A stretch of 64,000 nucleotides of DNA from Marine Group I thaumarchaeote SCGC AAA799-D11 (GCA_000746765.1 JOSY01000011.1:1-64000); one strand, 5' to 3'. Shown: positions 17,309 through 26,720, numbered from the stretch's first letter. Notes: generated by a model from the sequence alone, not told the origin. Made by a program: numbers and translations.

Positions 17309-17407
17309 TTATTCTGTTTTCTTGGCACAGTTTTCACAAACAGGAATTCCTTCCTTTACTGTAACCTCTACATTTGATGAGTGACATTTCTGACATAATC
17401 CTTTCAT
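17309..17407 (-). CDS. 32-residue zinc-ribbon mini-protein
   Basis: A minus-strand ATG ORF of 32 residues with CQKC at 5-8 and CENC at 24-27, separated by a beta-hairpin-like stretch. Two Cys-X2-Cys knuckles make a complete rubredoxin-type zinc ribbon in one of the smallest possible proteins. It lies between the PRC-barrel gene and the ABC transporter. No family name can be given. Similar tiny zinc ribbons are common in archaea and often remain unannotated. Confidence 0.55.
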   Translation of the reverse strand: MKGLCQKCHSSNVEVTVKEGIPVCENCAKKTE

Positions 17408-17493
17408 GAAAAAACTCTAAAACCACTCCTTAAATTTTTTTATGGACTGGAAATTGGATCCTTAGCAATTTATAATTGAAAAATGCGATCTAG

Positions 17494-18495
17494 GTGTTGT
17501 ATTCCGTTGAGACAAAATCACTGACAAAATCATTTGGTGATGTAACTGCAGTAGATGATATTTCCTTTAGTGTTGAAAACGGTGAGATCTTTGGATTTCT
17601 TGGACCTAATGGTGCAGGAAAAAGTACTACAATGATGATTCTGACAACTTTGCTAAAGCCTACATCTGGACAAGCTTTGATTTCTGGATACAATGTGATG
17701 ACTGAACCAAAAAAGGTTCGTGAAAATATTGGATATGTTCAACAAGAAACTACTGTTGATGAATACCTTACGGGACGTGAGAATCTCTTATTGCAGGCAA
17801 AACTCAATCACATCCCAAAACATGAGATTGATTCAAGAATTGATGAGGTTTTGGATTTAATTGAATTATCTGACAAACAAAACGAGTCTGTTGTAACTTA
17901 TTCAGGTGGAATGAGAAAGAGATTGGATATTGCTGGTGGGCTGCTACATAGACCCAAAGTTTTGTTTTTAGATGAGCCTACAGTTGGGTTGGATATCCAA
18001 ACTAGGCGAAAAATCTGGGAGTATATCAAAAAAATTCATGAAGAGTTTGAGATGACCATCTTCCTTTCAACTCACTATATGGAAGAGGCTGACCAACTTT
18101 GTGACAGAATTGGAATTATTGATGGTGGAAAAATTCAGGTAATTGACTCTCCTGAAAACATGAAAAATGCTATGGGAAATGAAGTCATATCAATTGTAAT
18201 TAAAGAAAACGAAACTAGAGATTCATTCTTGTCTGAACTCCAAAAAATAGAATCTGTAAATAAAATCACTGAGGATGGCTCTAAACTTACTCTCTTTGTA
18301 TCAAATGGAACTGAAGTTATTCCCAAAGTCTTTTCAATTTCATCAGACATTGGAATCAAAATCACATCTATCTCTTTGACTCAACCGACACTTGATGATG
18401 TCTTCATCTCTTACACTGGACATGAAATTAGAGATGATGATGGAACGTTTAACCGAAAACGAGAACACGCAAAAATGAAGAGGTTACGTGCATGA
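17494..18495 (+). CDS. ABC transporter ATP-binding protein (DrrA-type)
   Basis: A 333-residue ATPase with Walker A GPNGAGKST, Q-loop, signature SGGMRKRLDIA, Walker B VLFLDEPTVGLD and the H-loop STHYMEEAD. The long C-terminal extension is typical of drug/antibiotic or lipid exporters of the DrrA/CcmA type. It overlaps the permease gene by 4 nt, so the two form one exporter. The start is GTG at 17494 or the TTG right after it. The substrate is unknown. Confidence 0.93.
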   Translation: MLYSVETKSLTKSFGDVTAVDDISFSVENGEIFGFLGPNGAGKSTTMMILTTLLKPTSGQALISGYNVMTEPKKVRENIGYVQQETTVDEYLTGRENLLLQAKLNHIPKHEIDSRIDEVLDLIELSDKQNESVVTYSGGMRKRLDIAGGLLHRPKVLFLDEPTVGLDIQTRRKIWEYIKKIHEEFEMTIFLSTHYMEEADQLCDRIGIIDGGKIQVIDSPENMKNAMGNEVISIVIKENETRDSFLSELQKIESVNKITEDGSKLTLFVSNGTEVIPKVFSISSDIGIKITSISLTQPTLDDVFISYTGHEIRDDDGTFNRKREHAKMKRLRA

Positions 18496-19277
18496 ATACT
18501 TTGATGTATGATACCTATACAATTTTTTGGAGGGAGCTTAAGAGATACAAGAAATCTCGAAGTGGTGTCTTAATTAGACTGATACAACCTGCAATTTGGA
18601 TTATAGTTATTGGAAATACGTTTTCAGGAACCCAACCCCTAATCCAATCAGTTGGTTTTGAAGGTGAGTACATTGAATTTATGGCACCTGGCGTCATTAT
18701 TCTCACTGCAATTTTTACAAGTATCTTTGGTGGTGTAAACACTTTGTGGGATAGACGTTATGGCTTTATGAATAAAGCATTAACATCTCCAATTTCTCGC
18801 TCTGCAATTGCACTGGGAAAAATGTCTGCCATCTCATTAATTGCAGCTCTGCAAGCTAGTTTGATTTTGGGAATTGCTTTGGCAATTGGTGTAACATTTC
18901 CAAACCCAATAATGATTGCGCCAATTATGGCAATTGTAATCTTGTTTTCTCTAGGGTTCTCTGGAATTTCTGTAATGGTTGCAGCTACTGCAAAGTCTCA
19001 AGAAACCTTTTGGGGAATCATCAATTTTCTTGGAATGCCTCTATTCATGTTGAGCCCTGCATTGTTCCCATTGGAGTTACTTCCAAACTGGCTTGCAACT
19101 GTTGCAAAACTAAATCCCGTAACCTACACTGTATTGCTTGTGCGAGAGATGATGACAGGCGTGTCTGAGGGTGGTGTGTCTGTAATTCTTAGCCTCGGAA
19201 TTATCTTTGCCTTTGTTTTGATTATGGTTGGGCTTGCAAGCTATGTGTTTACGCGTGAAGTAAACAAACCATTTTGA
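18492..19277 (+). CDS. ABC-2 type transporter permease
   Basis: A 261-residue integral membrane protein with six predicted helices and the ABC-2 signature region around MSPALFPLELLPNWL near the C-terminus. It overlaps the ATPase gene by ATGA and is its membrane partner. Such exporters move hydrophobic compounds, polysaccharides or heme-related molecules; nothing here defines the cargo. Confidence 0.92.
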   Translation: MNTLMYDTYTIFWRELKRYKKSRSGVLIRLIQPAIWIIVIGNTFSGTQPLIQSVGFEGEYIEFMAPGVIILTAIFTSIFGGVNTLWDRRYGFMNKALTSPISRSAIALGKMSAISLIAALQASLILGIALAIGVTFPNPIMIAPIMAIVILFSLGFSGISVMVAATAKSQETFWGIINFLGMPLFMLSPALFPLELLPNWLATVAKLNPVTYTVLLVREMMTGVSEGGVSVILSLGIIFAFVLIMVGLASYVFTREVNKPF

Positions 19278-19348
19278 CACAAAATTGACAAAAAATCAAA
19301 CTATTGTTAACTCTGTTGATCTTTGAGAAATTTTGAAATTATTGTCTG

Positions 19349-20920
19349 TTGAAAACATTACCTGTAATTGTAACCACGCTTTCAGTAATTTTAGTATCTA
19401 GTACTTTGACTCCCTCATTTGCACTAGGAGAATATGATTATCTCTCAGAGTGGGGAGAATTTGGAATCTACACTCCAGGGTTTTTCTCATATCCTGAATA
19501 TATCGCAGTTGATGAAGATGGAAATTCATACATTAGTGATTTGGGAAACAAACGAATCCAAAAATTCTCAAGTGACGGACAATACATCTCTCATTGGGGA
19601 GAGAGTGGAAAACAAGCAGGACAATTTCATTATCCTTCTGGAATTACAATAAGCGGTGATCATGTTTATGTTGCAGACCAGGCTCTACACAGAATTCAGC
19701 AATTCACATTGGATGGAGAATTTGTTTCTCAATGGGGAAGCAAGGGAATTCATGAAGGTGAATTCAAGTATCCATATGGAATTACATCAGACTCTGAGCA
19801 TGTCTATGTGGTAGATACTGGAAACCAAAGAATCCAGAAATTCACATTGGATGGAGAATTTGTCTTATCGTTTGGAACTAGCGGAATGGGTCCAGGACAA
19901 TTCCTAACTGCAACTGGAATTGATGTTGAAGATGATGTTGTTTATGTAACTGATAAAGGAAATCGAAAAATTGATACATTTGACTCTGATGGAAACTTTA
20001 TCAAATCCTATCCGTTCCGTGGACTAAACTATGTTTTTGCACCTGAAGGAATAGCAGTTTCTCCTGAAGGCAAAGTGTTTGTAACAAATTCTGATAATAA
20101 CAAAGTATTGTATCTTGGATTAGATGGTGATCTAAGTCTTGACATCTTTGAGAAGAACGGCCCATTAAAACACACATTTACATCATTAACTGATGTTGCA
20201 ATTGGATCAAATGGGGAATTGTTAGTTGTTGATTCGGCAGCACACAAAATAAAATCATTTGAGACTCCATTTTATTCTGAACCAATTGTAAAAGAACAAG
20301 TTGAGATTGTTGCCCCTGAGGTTGAAGAAGACTATTCCTTTGATGATATTGATCCTGTAATCATGGCTCCAAGTGATATAAAATTAGAGGCAACTGATTT
20401 ATTCACTCCTGTGCTAATAGGTGAGGCAGTAGCTGAAGACTTGCATAGTGGAATTAAAGCAATCTTGAACAATGCTCCTGAAGCATTCTCACTTGGTGTA
20501 AGCAAGGTAACTTGGATTGCATTTGATAATGCTGGAAACACTGCTGAAGACTATCAAAACATTACAGTGTATGCATGTGGTAATGTCTACTCTGATTACA
20601 ACATGATAGTTGGAACCGATGAGAATGATGTCCTTCAAGGAACATCTGGTGATGATCTAATCTTTGGATTGGAAGGAAATGATATCATTAGTGGTCTGGA
20701 AGGAAATGACTGCATCTTTGGTGGAGAAGGTGATGATGTTGTTTATGGAAATGATGGATATGACACCATTAGTGGAAATGGCGGTCATGACATCCTCAAG
20801 GGCGATTCAGGATTTGATGTAATTTATGGCGGATCAGGCTCTGATGTACTTGATGGCGGTTCAGAGAATGACAACTGTTATGATTCTCAAGACAGCATTA
20901 TTCTAAACTGCAACGAATAA
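19349..20920 (+). CDS. Secreted NHL-repeat protein with HYR domain and RTX-like calcium repeats
   Basis: A 523-residue exported protein starting at TTG, with a signal peptide ending PSFALG. About six NHL blades follow (residues 30-300), for example PSGITISGDHVYVADQALHR and NQRIQKFTLDGEFV. An HYR-like domain lies around 340-415. The C-terminus has repeats of GGxGxD type (GLEGNDIISGLEGNDCIFGG, GDSGFDVIYGGSGSDVLDGG), which bind calcium in RTX proteins. RTX repeats normally go with type I secretion in bacteria; here a Sec signal is present instead. Likely surface-located. Confidence 0.87.
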   Translation: MKTLPVIVTTLSVILVSSTLTPSFALGEYDYLSEWGEFGIYTPGFFSYPEYIAVDEDGNSYISDLGNKRIQKFSSDGQYISHWGESGKQAGQFHYPSGITISGDHVYVADQALHRIQQFTLDGEFVSQWGSKGIHEGEFKYPYGITSDSEHVYVVDTGNQRIQKFTLDGEFVLSFGTSGMGPGQFLTATGIDVEDDVVYVTDKGNRKIDTFDSDGNFIKSYPFRGLNYVFAPEGIAVSPEGKVFVTNSDNNKVLYLGLDGDLSLDIFEKNGPLKHTFTSLTDVAIGSNGELLVVDSAAHKIKSFETPFYSEPIVKEQVEIVAPEVEEDYSFDDIDPVIMAPSDIKLEATDLFTPVLIGEAVAEDLHSGIKAILNNAPEAFSLGVSKVTWIAFDNAGNTAEDYQNITVYACGNVYSDYNMIVGTDENDVLQGTSGDDLIFGLEGNDIISGLEGNDCIFGGEGDDVVYGNDGYDTISGNGGHDILKGDSGFDVIYGGSGSDVLDGGSENDNCYDSQDSIILNCNE

Positions 20921-20969
20921 AATCTCTTAATTCTTGTTCTATGGATTTAGAATAATTTTTGAAATTCTG

Positions 20970-20979
20970 CTATATAGAA
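20970..20979. promoter_or_regulatory. CTATATAGAA motif upstream of the triplicated-domain gene
   Basis: CTATATAGAA lies about 83-92 nt before the ATG at 21062. The same 10-mer occurs before pstC and its reverse complement before pstS. It may be a shared operator, or a TATA element with a leader. Confidence 0.35.
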
Positions 20980-21061
20980 ACTTGTTAACTATCTATTGAA
21001 TTGTTTTACAAATAGAGAATGAGGATGTAACTTATAATGAAAATTTTGGTTTTTCAAATTA

Positions 21062-22693
21062 ATGACTATCAAAAACGTACAAAACATTGCAGTGTTTGGC
21101 ATTATTGCCACAATTGCTTTGGCATCATTTTCAACTTCTAATGTCTTTGCAGAAGAAGAAAGAGAATACAAAATGATTGGAGATATAACTCCTGTACTGA
21201 CTTTTGTATTTAGAGATGGAATTGAAGTACATTCATTTCCTGTCTTTGATATGGGTGAAAACTTTGTAGATGATTCTGGAGTTTCATTCTCAGTAGAAGG
21301 AACAGTTACCAAATCTCCAATGTTATATAAAGCAATGGATGAAGCATACAAATACAGATTTTCAAATGCAGCCTTTGATCATCAAATGAAATACTTTGAT
21401 GTTACTGCTGATTTTGTCAAAGCAGGAGAGTCCATAATTTCACTTGACTATAACAATTGTAGAGTTGATAATTATCAAGTTGAGACTCTTGACTCAAATG
21501 ACTATGAAAGTTATTTCAAAGAAGTTGGATTTGCAGTTGTAGATAAAATCGACTTTGTATGCAGTGGTGTGAATTCAAATAATGAATTTGTAATGCCAAT
21601 TGAGCCAGTTACTGATTTTGGTGACTCTGGATTCAAATTTGCAAAAGATACAAGCACTTTTGTAACATTCGTGTTTGATGATGGCTCTGAAAAAATAGAA
21701 TTTCCTCACTTCAATCTAGTCTCAGCATATGAAGAATCCCAAGAGAATGTTGTTGCAGAATTTGAAGTAGAAGGAATTTTGGAATACTATCCATTGCTTT
21801 ATCAGGCAATTGATAATGCAAGAGCAATTTCTGGAACCTCTTATGCATCCAATCAAGATTTTGACGCTAGAGTAGAATTCTCTAATGGTGAAGAAACTTT
21901 GAGAGGATTTGATTTCAGAGAATGTATTGTAAGTGATTCTCAAATAAACACCAAATCTGACAAAGAGGAAGGATTTACTGGAAAGAGTGGATTTGCTGTA
22001 GTTAACAATCTTGGTTTTACGTGTTCAGGAATTAAACCAATCAACATGTACTATGATGAATTAAGAGGCGACACTCCTATCTGGAAAGTAACTACACTCT
22101 CAAATGTCTACATGGAATCATTGCAAAACACTGATCAAGGATTAGATGTAATTACAACATTTACTTTGCCAACTGGTATTGAAACAATAGAGTTTTCAAT
22201 GTTCACTCAAAGTGAGGTGTTGACTGCAACTGAAAATGTCGACAATGAAAATGGCGATAAGGATGTTGCTGCTCAAAAGTTTACAAGAAAAACTGTAGCT
22301 CCAACATTAGAGTTGAGAGGAATTGTAGGTGATTATCCAATGTTGTATAATTATGTGGATAAGAATCTCAAAATCCAAAATGTCAAAGGAACTGCATTAA
22401 AAGATCTTGTAGACATTGATGTTGAAATTGTATCTAATGGTGAAGTAGTTCGTGGCTTTAACTATTCAAACTGTAGGACAACAGATTATGTTGTTGCAAC
22501 CGATACAAACAAGGATGAAAGCTATGTCAAAAACAAGTTTGCATTAGAAAACATTTTTGACTTTGAATGCCAGGGATACACTCCAAACAATCCAGTCTAT
22601 GACGCAATGTTTAAGGTTGAATCTGGAAAGAACATTAGTTCTGCAGATCTTAGAAATACCCAAGATTGGGCTAGAGGCTTCTACGCAGAGTAG
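21062..22693 (+). CDS. Secreted protein with a triplicated unknown domain
   Basis: A 543-residue exported protein with a signal peptide ending STSNVFAEEE. Three homologous units of about 150-180 residues follow, starting near TPVLTFVFRDGIEV, STFVTFVFDDGSEK and DVITTFTLPTGIET. Each has an acidic strand, a helix with PxLYxxxD (SPMLYKAMDEA, YPLLYQAIDNA, YPMLYNYVDKN), then a Cys in the Tyr/Phe-rich turn (YNNCRV, FRECIV, YSNCRT) and a closing Cys (FVCSG, FTCSG, FECQG). The two Cys in each unit could form a disulfide. The function is unknown. It lies just upstream of pstS and shares a promoter motif with it. Confidence 0.75.
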   Translation: MTIKNVQNIAVFGIIATIALASFSTSNVFAEEEREYKMIGDITPVLTFVFRDGIEVHSFPVFDMGENFVDDSGVSFSVEGTVTKSPMLYKAMDEAYKYRFSNAAFDHQMKYFDVTADFVKAGESIISLDYNNCRVDNYQVETLDSNDYESYFKEVGFAVVDKIDFVCSGVNSNNEFVMPIEPVTDFGDSGFKFAKDTSTFVTFVFDDGSEKIEFPHFNLVSAYEESQENVVAEFEVEGILEYYPLLYQAIDNARAISGTSYASNQDFDARVEFSNGEETLRGFDFRECIVSDSQINTKSDKEEGFTGKSGFAVVNNLGFTCSGIKPINMYYDELRGDTPIWKVTTLSNVYMESLQNTDQGLDVITTFTLPTGIETIEFSMFTQSEVLTATENVDNENGDKDVAAQKFTRKTVAPTLELRGIVGDYPMLYNYVDKNLKIQNVKGTALKDLVDIDVEIVSNGEVVRGFNYSNCRTTDYVVATDTNKDESYVKNKFALENIFDFECQGYTPNNPVYDAMFKVESGKNISSADLRNTQDWARGFYAE

Positions 22694-22717
22694 ACTCACT
22701 TCTTTTTCTTTATTTTT
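22694..22717 (+). terminator. T-rich terminator after the triplicated-domain gene
   Basis: A pyrimidine run with several T tracts (CTTCTTTTTCTTTATTTTT) directly follows the stop codon. Archaeal RNA polymerase terminates at such oligo-T sites without needing a hairpin. Confidence 0.4.
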
Positions 22718-22760
22718 AGTATGCACTAGAAAAATCCTTTACGTGATTTGATTTTGTCTT

Positions 22761-22913
22761 CTAAATAGTTGTGATGTGACTTGTATTGCAGCTTGCGTAT
22801 CCTGCAACATCGCTAATGTGCGCAGTTAGCCAAATGTACGCATTTGCAACAGTTGATGAGTCTATAATTCCTTCATGTTTCCAACACAATACTTGAGAGA
22901 ACCACTCTATCAC
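22761..22913 (-). other. Possible small or remnant reading frame in a 400-nt gap
   Basis: The gap 22694-23095 has no obvious gene. On the minus strand a frame is open for about 57 codons. From a GTG it would give a 50-residue product with composition unlike random AT-rich translation (VIEWFSQVLCWKHEGIIDSS, then VANAYIWLTAHISDVAGYAS). There is no ATG and no ribosome site, so it may be a remnant of a transferred gene. No family is recognised. Confidence 0.2.
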
Positions 22914-23012
22914 TGTTGCAAATAATGGTGATAATATGTTAAATCATATCTGTTTGTTTCATTTTTGACAAATTGGTTTATTTTTGAAATTGATCAAGTT
23001 GTTTGTGCCTAA

Positions 23013-23022
23013 TTCTATATAG
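23013..23022. promoter_or_regulatory. TTCTATATAG motif upstream of pstS
   Basis: TTCTATATAG lies 74-83 nt before the pstS ATG and is the reverse complement of the motif found before pstC and the gene at 21062. A phosphate-responsive operator is possible but untested. Confidence 0.35.
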
Positions 23023-23095
23023 TAAATATAGCCACATTGTAACTCCATACTCTATAATTGCTATTTGTAAATAAATTAGAAACCATCGTTTTCTA

Positions 23096-24349
23096 ATGAG
23101 AAAACAAATAACTTCAATACTGATGATCGCAACTCTAGTTGCAATCGTACCGCCATTAAATGCGAACGCTGATTCAATGCCTGATGCGCCTCCAGAGAAT
23201 GTAGATTTTACTATCACTGGAGCTGGTGCAACATTTCCATTCCCACTTATTGATTTGTGGAGAGTTGAATACAATAAAGTGTACAACAATGTAAATCTAA
23301 ACTACCAATCAATTGGCAGTGGTGGTGGAATCAAACAGCACATTGAAAAAACTGTGAATTTTGCAGCATCTGACAAACCGATGAGTAATTCTGAAAGAGA
23401 ATTAGCTCCTGGAACATTACACATTCCTGAATCTATTGGAGGTGTAGTTCTAGTGTATAACATCCCTGAAGTTCCTGAGAAAGGACTAAAACTGACTGCT
23501 AATGCTGTTTCTAAAATATTTTTGGGAGAGATTACAAAATGGAATGATCCTGTTATCGCAGATGAAAATCCTGGCTTGAATCTTCCTGACAAAGACATAG
23601 TATCCGCACACAGATCTGATGGTTCTGGAACAACGTTCATCTTTACAGACTACCTCTCTACTGTTAGTCCTACTTGGGATGAACAAATTGGTAAGGGTAA
23701 ATCTGTGCCATGGCCTACTGGTCTTGCTGCTGCAGGAAATGAAGGTGTTGCAGGCATTGTAAAATCCACAGAATATTCCATTGGCTACATTGAACTTGCA
23801 TATGCTTTCCAAACTGGAATGAGTTATGCATTTATTCAAAATGCTGACCAAAGTGGTTTTATTGAGCCTACTTTAGACACAATTTCTGCTGCATCAAGCG
23901 GGGTTGCAGATTCTCTACCTGCAGCTGATGAAAGTTGGAATGGGGTTTCTCTTGTTAATGCCCCTGGTTCTGATTCTTATCCACTTGCAAGTTTCACATA
24001 CTTGCTTGTGTATGATGATCTAAAACTAGTCACTGACAACAAGGAACAAGCAAAAGTTGTGATTCATATGATTCATTGGATGATCACTGATGGACAGGAC
24101 TTTTCATCATCTCTACTCTATGTTCCATTAGCAGACAAAGTCATAGAGTTAGGTAAAAATGGATTATCTCAAGTGACATATGATGGTGAATCTCTTTGGG
24201 ATTATGAATCAGTTGTTCGAGAATCTGATTTGGGGATTCCTCAATGGATTAGAGATAATGCAAAATGGTGGTCAGAAGGTTTGATAACTGATGAAGATTA
24301 CATCAATGGACTTCAATACCTCATCAAACAAGGTATTCTCAAAATCTAA
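23096..24349 (+). CDS. pstS: Phosphate ABC transporter substrate-binding protein PstS with C-terminal Trp-rich module
   Basis: A 417-residue exported phosphate-binding protein. A signal peptide (ending LNANA) is followed by the PstS landmarks TGAGATFPFPL, YQSIGSGGGIKQ, FAASDKPM and AHRSDGSGTTFIF. After residue 380 a module of the form IPQWIRDNAKWWSEG is attached, the same C-terminal module as in three other secreted proteins of the window. That module is not part of normal PstS and probably anchors or organises the protein at the cell surface. The permease operon starts 465 nt downstream, past an opposite-strand gene. Confidence 0.93.
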   Translation: MRKQITSILMIATLVAIVPPLNANADSMPDAPPENVDFTITGAGATFPFPLIDLWRVEYNKVYNNVNLNYQSIGSGGGIKQHIEKTVNFAASDKPMSNSERELAPGTLHIPESIGGVVLVYNIPEVPEKGLKLTANAVSKIFLGEITKWNDPVIADENPGLNLPDKDIVSAHRSDGSGTTFIFTDYLSTVSPTWDEQIGKGKSVPWPTGLAAAGNEGVAGIVKSTEYSIGYIELAYAFQTGMSYAFIQNADQSGFIEPTLDTISAASSGVADSLPAADESWNGVSLVNAPGSDSYPLASFTYLLVYDDLKLVTDNKEQAKVVIHMIHWMITDGQDFSSSLLYVPLADKVIELGKNGLSQVTYDGESLWDYESVVRESDLGIPQWIRDNAKWWSEGLITDEDYINGLQYLIKQGILKI

Positions 24350-24350
24350 A

Positions 24351-24364
24351 CTTTTTTCTTTTTA
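24351..24364 (+). terminator. T-rich terminator after pstS
   Basis: CTTTTTTCTTTTTA follows the pstS stop codon within 2 nt, a typical archaeal oligo-T terminator. It also overlaps the end of the convergent gene at 24367. Confidence 0.4.
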
Positions 24365-24366
24365 AT

Positions 24367-24627
24367 TTATGAATTACATTTGTTGAATTCCATTACAAAT
24401 GTTGGTAAATCTCCATTTGCTCTCATGGATGCAGATTCAATACATTGGTAATTCCCTGATGTAATAATTTGGGAATATGCTAAAGGTTCAGATTTTTTAT
24501 TTGGTGGATGTTTTCCATATAGTATTTTTTCTCCTGTTTCAGGAAACACAACAAAAGACAAAACAAAAAATATTGAAAACAAAATTACTATACCTATTCC
24601 TGCTATTTGTTTAGCAGTGGCTTTCAT
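24367..24627 (-). CDS. Small membrane-anchored hypothetical protein
   Basis: An 86-residue protein with one N-terminal hydrophobic helix (IAGIGIVILFSIFFVLSFVV) and a short outer domain holding two Cys (YQCIESASM and NKCNS), which might form a disulfide. No family is recognised. It sits on the minus strand between pstS and pstC and interrupts the pst operon. Confidence 0.55.
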   Translation of the reverse strand: MKATAKQIAGIGIVILFSIFFVLSFVVFPETGEKILYGKHPPNKKSEPLAYSQIITSGNYQCIESASMRANGDLPTFVMEFNKCNS

Positions 24628-24741
24628 GTACTTTGATAAATTTTACCAGTAAAAAGCGTATTTGAAATCAACTCAATTTTTGTATTATCTTATTTTTTAA
24701 ATCATGAATGTATGAGATCTTTGTAGCGATCTTTTGTTTAA

Positions 24742-24751
24742 CTATATAGAA
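24742..24751. promoter_or_regulatory. CTATATAGAA motif upstream of pstC
   Basis: CTATATAGAA lies 63-72 nt before the pstC TTG start and is identical to the motif before the gene at 21062. It is a candidate operator or promoter element of a phosphate regulon. Confidence 0.35.
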
Positions 24752-24813
24752 CTATTTTCTTCTCATAAAATATGGTAGGATCTTAGATATGCAATTTTCT
24801 ACGCCAAAAATTT

Positions 24814-25791
24814 GTGGGCAGACCTAAACTAACTCCTCCTAAAGCAGGACGGCGACCAATATCTGATAAAATTTTCAAAGTTGGTGCAACTGTAGCTGGA
24901 GTTTATGTTTTAGTTATGATTGTTCTTTTAGCTTTCCAATTAGTTTCAGAATCCTATCCAATATGGGAAGAAAATGGCTTGTCCTTTATTGTAAAAACCG
25001 AATGGAATGCTGTTGAAGATCGTGAGGACTTTGGTGCATTACCTTACATATTTGGAACCCTTGTCACATCAGCCTTGGCAATGGTAATTGGAGTGCCTTT
25101 GAGCATTGGAATTGCCATGTTCATCTCTGATGCGCCCTCAAAAATTGGTGGTCCTTTAGGTTTCCTTGTGGAGCTTCTGGCTGCTGTACCAAGCGTAATC
25201 TATGGTTTGTGGGGTTTGTTTGTATTTCGTGTATATTTTGTTGATTGGGTTGAAAAACCTCTGCATAATGCGTTTGGTGATAGTATTTGGCTCTTTTCAG
25301 GAACCCCGTTTGGTCTTGATATTCTTACTGCCAGTGTGATTTTAGCAATAATGATCATTCCCACAGTTTCTGCTGTGTCTAGAGAAGTAATGAGAGCTGT
25401 TCCTCAACAACAAAAAGAAGCAGCATACATGTTAGGAGCTACAAAATGGGAGATGTTCAAACTAGCTGTGTTCCCCTATTCTAAAACTGGTTTGATTGGT
25501 GCCTCTATTCTGGGTCTCGGTAGAGCAGTTGGTGAAACTATGGCAGTTACAATGTTAATTGGAAATGCAACTGGACTAAATGCAATTCCATCTTCTTTCT
25601 TTGATCCAAGTCAAACAATGTCTAGTATTGTTGCAAATGAATTCAATGAAGCATCACTAGGAACTTTACACCTTCCTGCATTAATTGGGGTTGCGTTGGT
25701 ATTGTTGTTAATTGCAATTGCAATCAATGTGGTTGCTCATATTCTTGTAACTAGAATGCTAAAAGTCAAGGAGGGTGCTATCAACAATTGA
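24814..25791 (+). CDS. pstC: Phosphate ABC transporter permease PstC
   Basis: A 325-residue integral membrane protein starting at TTG. It has about six helices and the binding-protein-dependent permease loop EAAYMLGATKWEMFKLAVFP, which contacts the PstB ATPase. GRAVGETMAVTM is a further PstC hallmark. It overlaps pstA by 4 nt in the operon pstC-pstA-pstB-phoU. Together with PstS it takes up inorganic phosphate. Confidence 0.95.
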   Translation: MGRPKLTPPKAGRRPISDKIFKVGATVAGVYVLVMIVLLAFQLVSESYPIWEENGLSFIVKTEWNAVEDREDFGALPYIFGTLVTSALAMVIGVPLSIGIAMFISDAPSKIGGPLGFLVELLAAVPSVIYGLWGLFVFRVYFVDWVEKPLHNAFGDSIWLFSGTPFGLDILTASVILAIMIIPTVSAVSREVMRAVPQQQKEAAYMLGATKWEMFKLAVFPYSKTGLIGASILGLGRAVGETMAVTMLIGNATGLNAIPSSFFDPSQTMSSIVANEFNEASLGTLHLPALIGVALVLLLIAIAINVVAHILVTRMLKVKEGAINN

Positions 25792-26720
25792 CCACTACTA
25801 GAGAAAGACGATTAGAATACCGTGCATTATTCAAACAAAACGTTGAGAAACGATTAATGGTTGACAAAGCTGTCAGAGTAATAGTATTTGCATGTGTGAT
25901 AATTGCAATCATTCCTCTTGGAAGTATTTTGGTAGAAGTTTTCAAAAATGGTGCTGCCGCTATAAGCTATGAATTCCTAACTGAAGTTCCAGGATCAATT
26001 GGTTCAGGTGATGGAGGAATTGGACCTGCAATTCAAGGAACGTTGATCATAATTGGATTATCAAGTCTTATTGGTGTCCCGATTGGTGTCATGTCTGGAA
26101 TATTTCTATCAGAATATGGTGATAACAAACTTGCAAAGAATATAAGATTCTTCAATGATGTCTTTATGGAATTCCCCTCAATTGTCATGGGAATTTTTGC
26201 ATTCTTAGTTATAGTTCTGATTTTAGGTCATTTCTCAGTATGGGCAGGAGCGTTTGCCTTATCCTTGATTATGTTCCCTATAGTTGCACGAACTACTGAA
26301 GAATCTTTGAAAATGGTTCCTGTGACTTATCGTGAGGCAGGAACTGCACTTGGGCTCAAAAAATGGGTTGTTACTACTAGAATTGTTATTTCTGCTGCAA
26401 AAAATGGCATGATTACTGGAATTTTACTTTCTGTATCTAGAATTGGTGGTGAGACCGCCCCATTAATCATGACGATTCTGGGCAGTAGTCAATTCTTTAG
26501 TGGTATGGATGTTCCAATGGATGCTCTCCCTCTAAGAATATGGAGATTGTCTTTGTTGCCTTATGATAGTGCACAACTACAGGGATGGGGGGCTGCACTG
26601 GTTTTGATAATTATAATTCTTGGAATTAATCTTGGAGTTCGATATTACTTCTCAAGTAAAAAAGGAAAGCAACGAATTTTCGGACAATTAATTAAGAAAG
26701 GAGTACGTGGAACAAATTGA
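25788..26720 (+). CDS. pstA: Phosphate ABC transporter permease PstA
   Basis: A 310-residue membrane protein and the second permease subunit. It shows the EAA loop [20 protein letters not shown] and [13 protein letters not shown], typical of PstA. The start is TTG and overlaps pstC by 4 nt; the end overlaps pstB by 4 nt. About six helices are visible, with an N-terminal cytosolic extension. Confidence 0.95.
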   Translation: MTTTRERRLEYRALFKQNVEKRLMVDKAVRVIVFACVIIAIIPLGSILVEVFKNGAAAISYEFLTEVPGSIGSGDGGIGPAIQGTLIIIGLSSLIGVPIGVMSGIFLSEYGDNKLAKNIRFFNDVFMEFPSIVMGIFAFLVIVLILGHFSVWAGAFALSLIMFPIVARTTEESLKMVPVTYREAGTALGLKKWVVTTRIVISAAKNGMITGILLSVSRIGGETAPLIMTILGSSQFFSGMDVPMDALPLRIWRLSLLPYDSAQLQGWGAALVLIIIILGINLGVRYYFSSKKGKQRIFGQLIKKGVRGTN

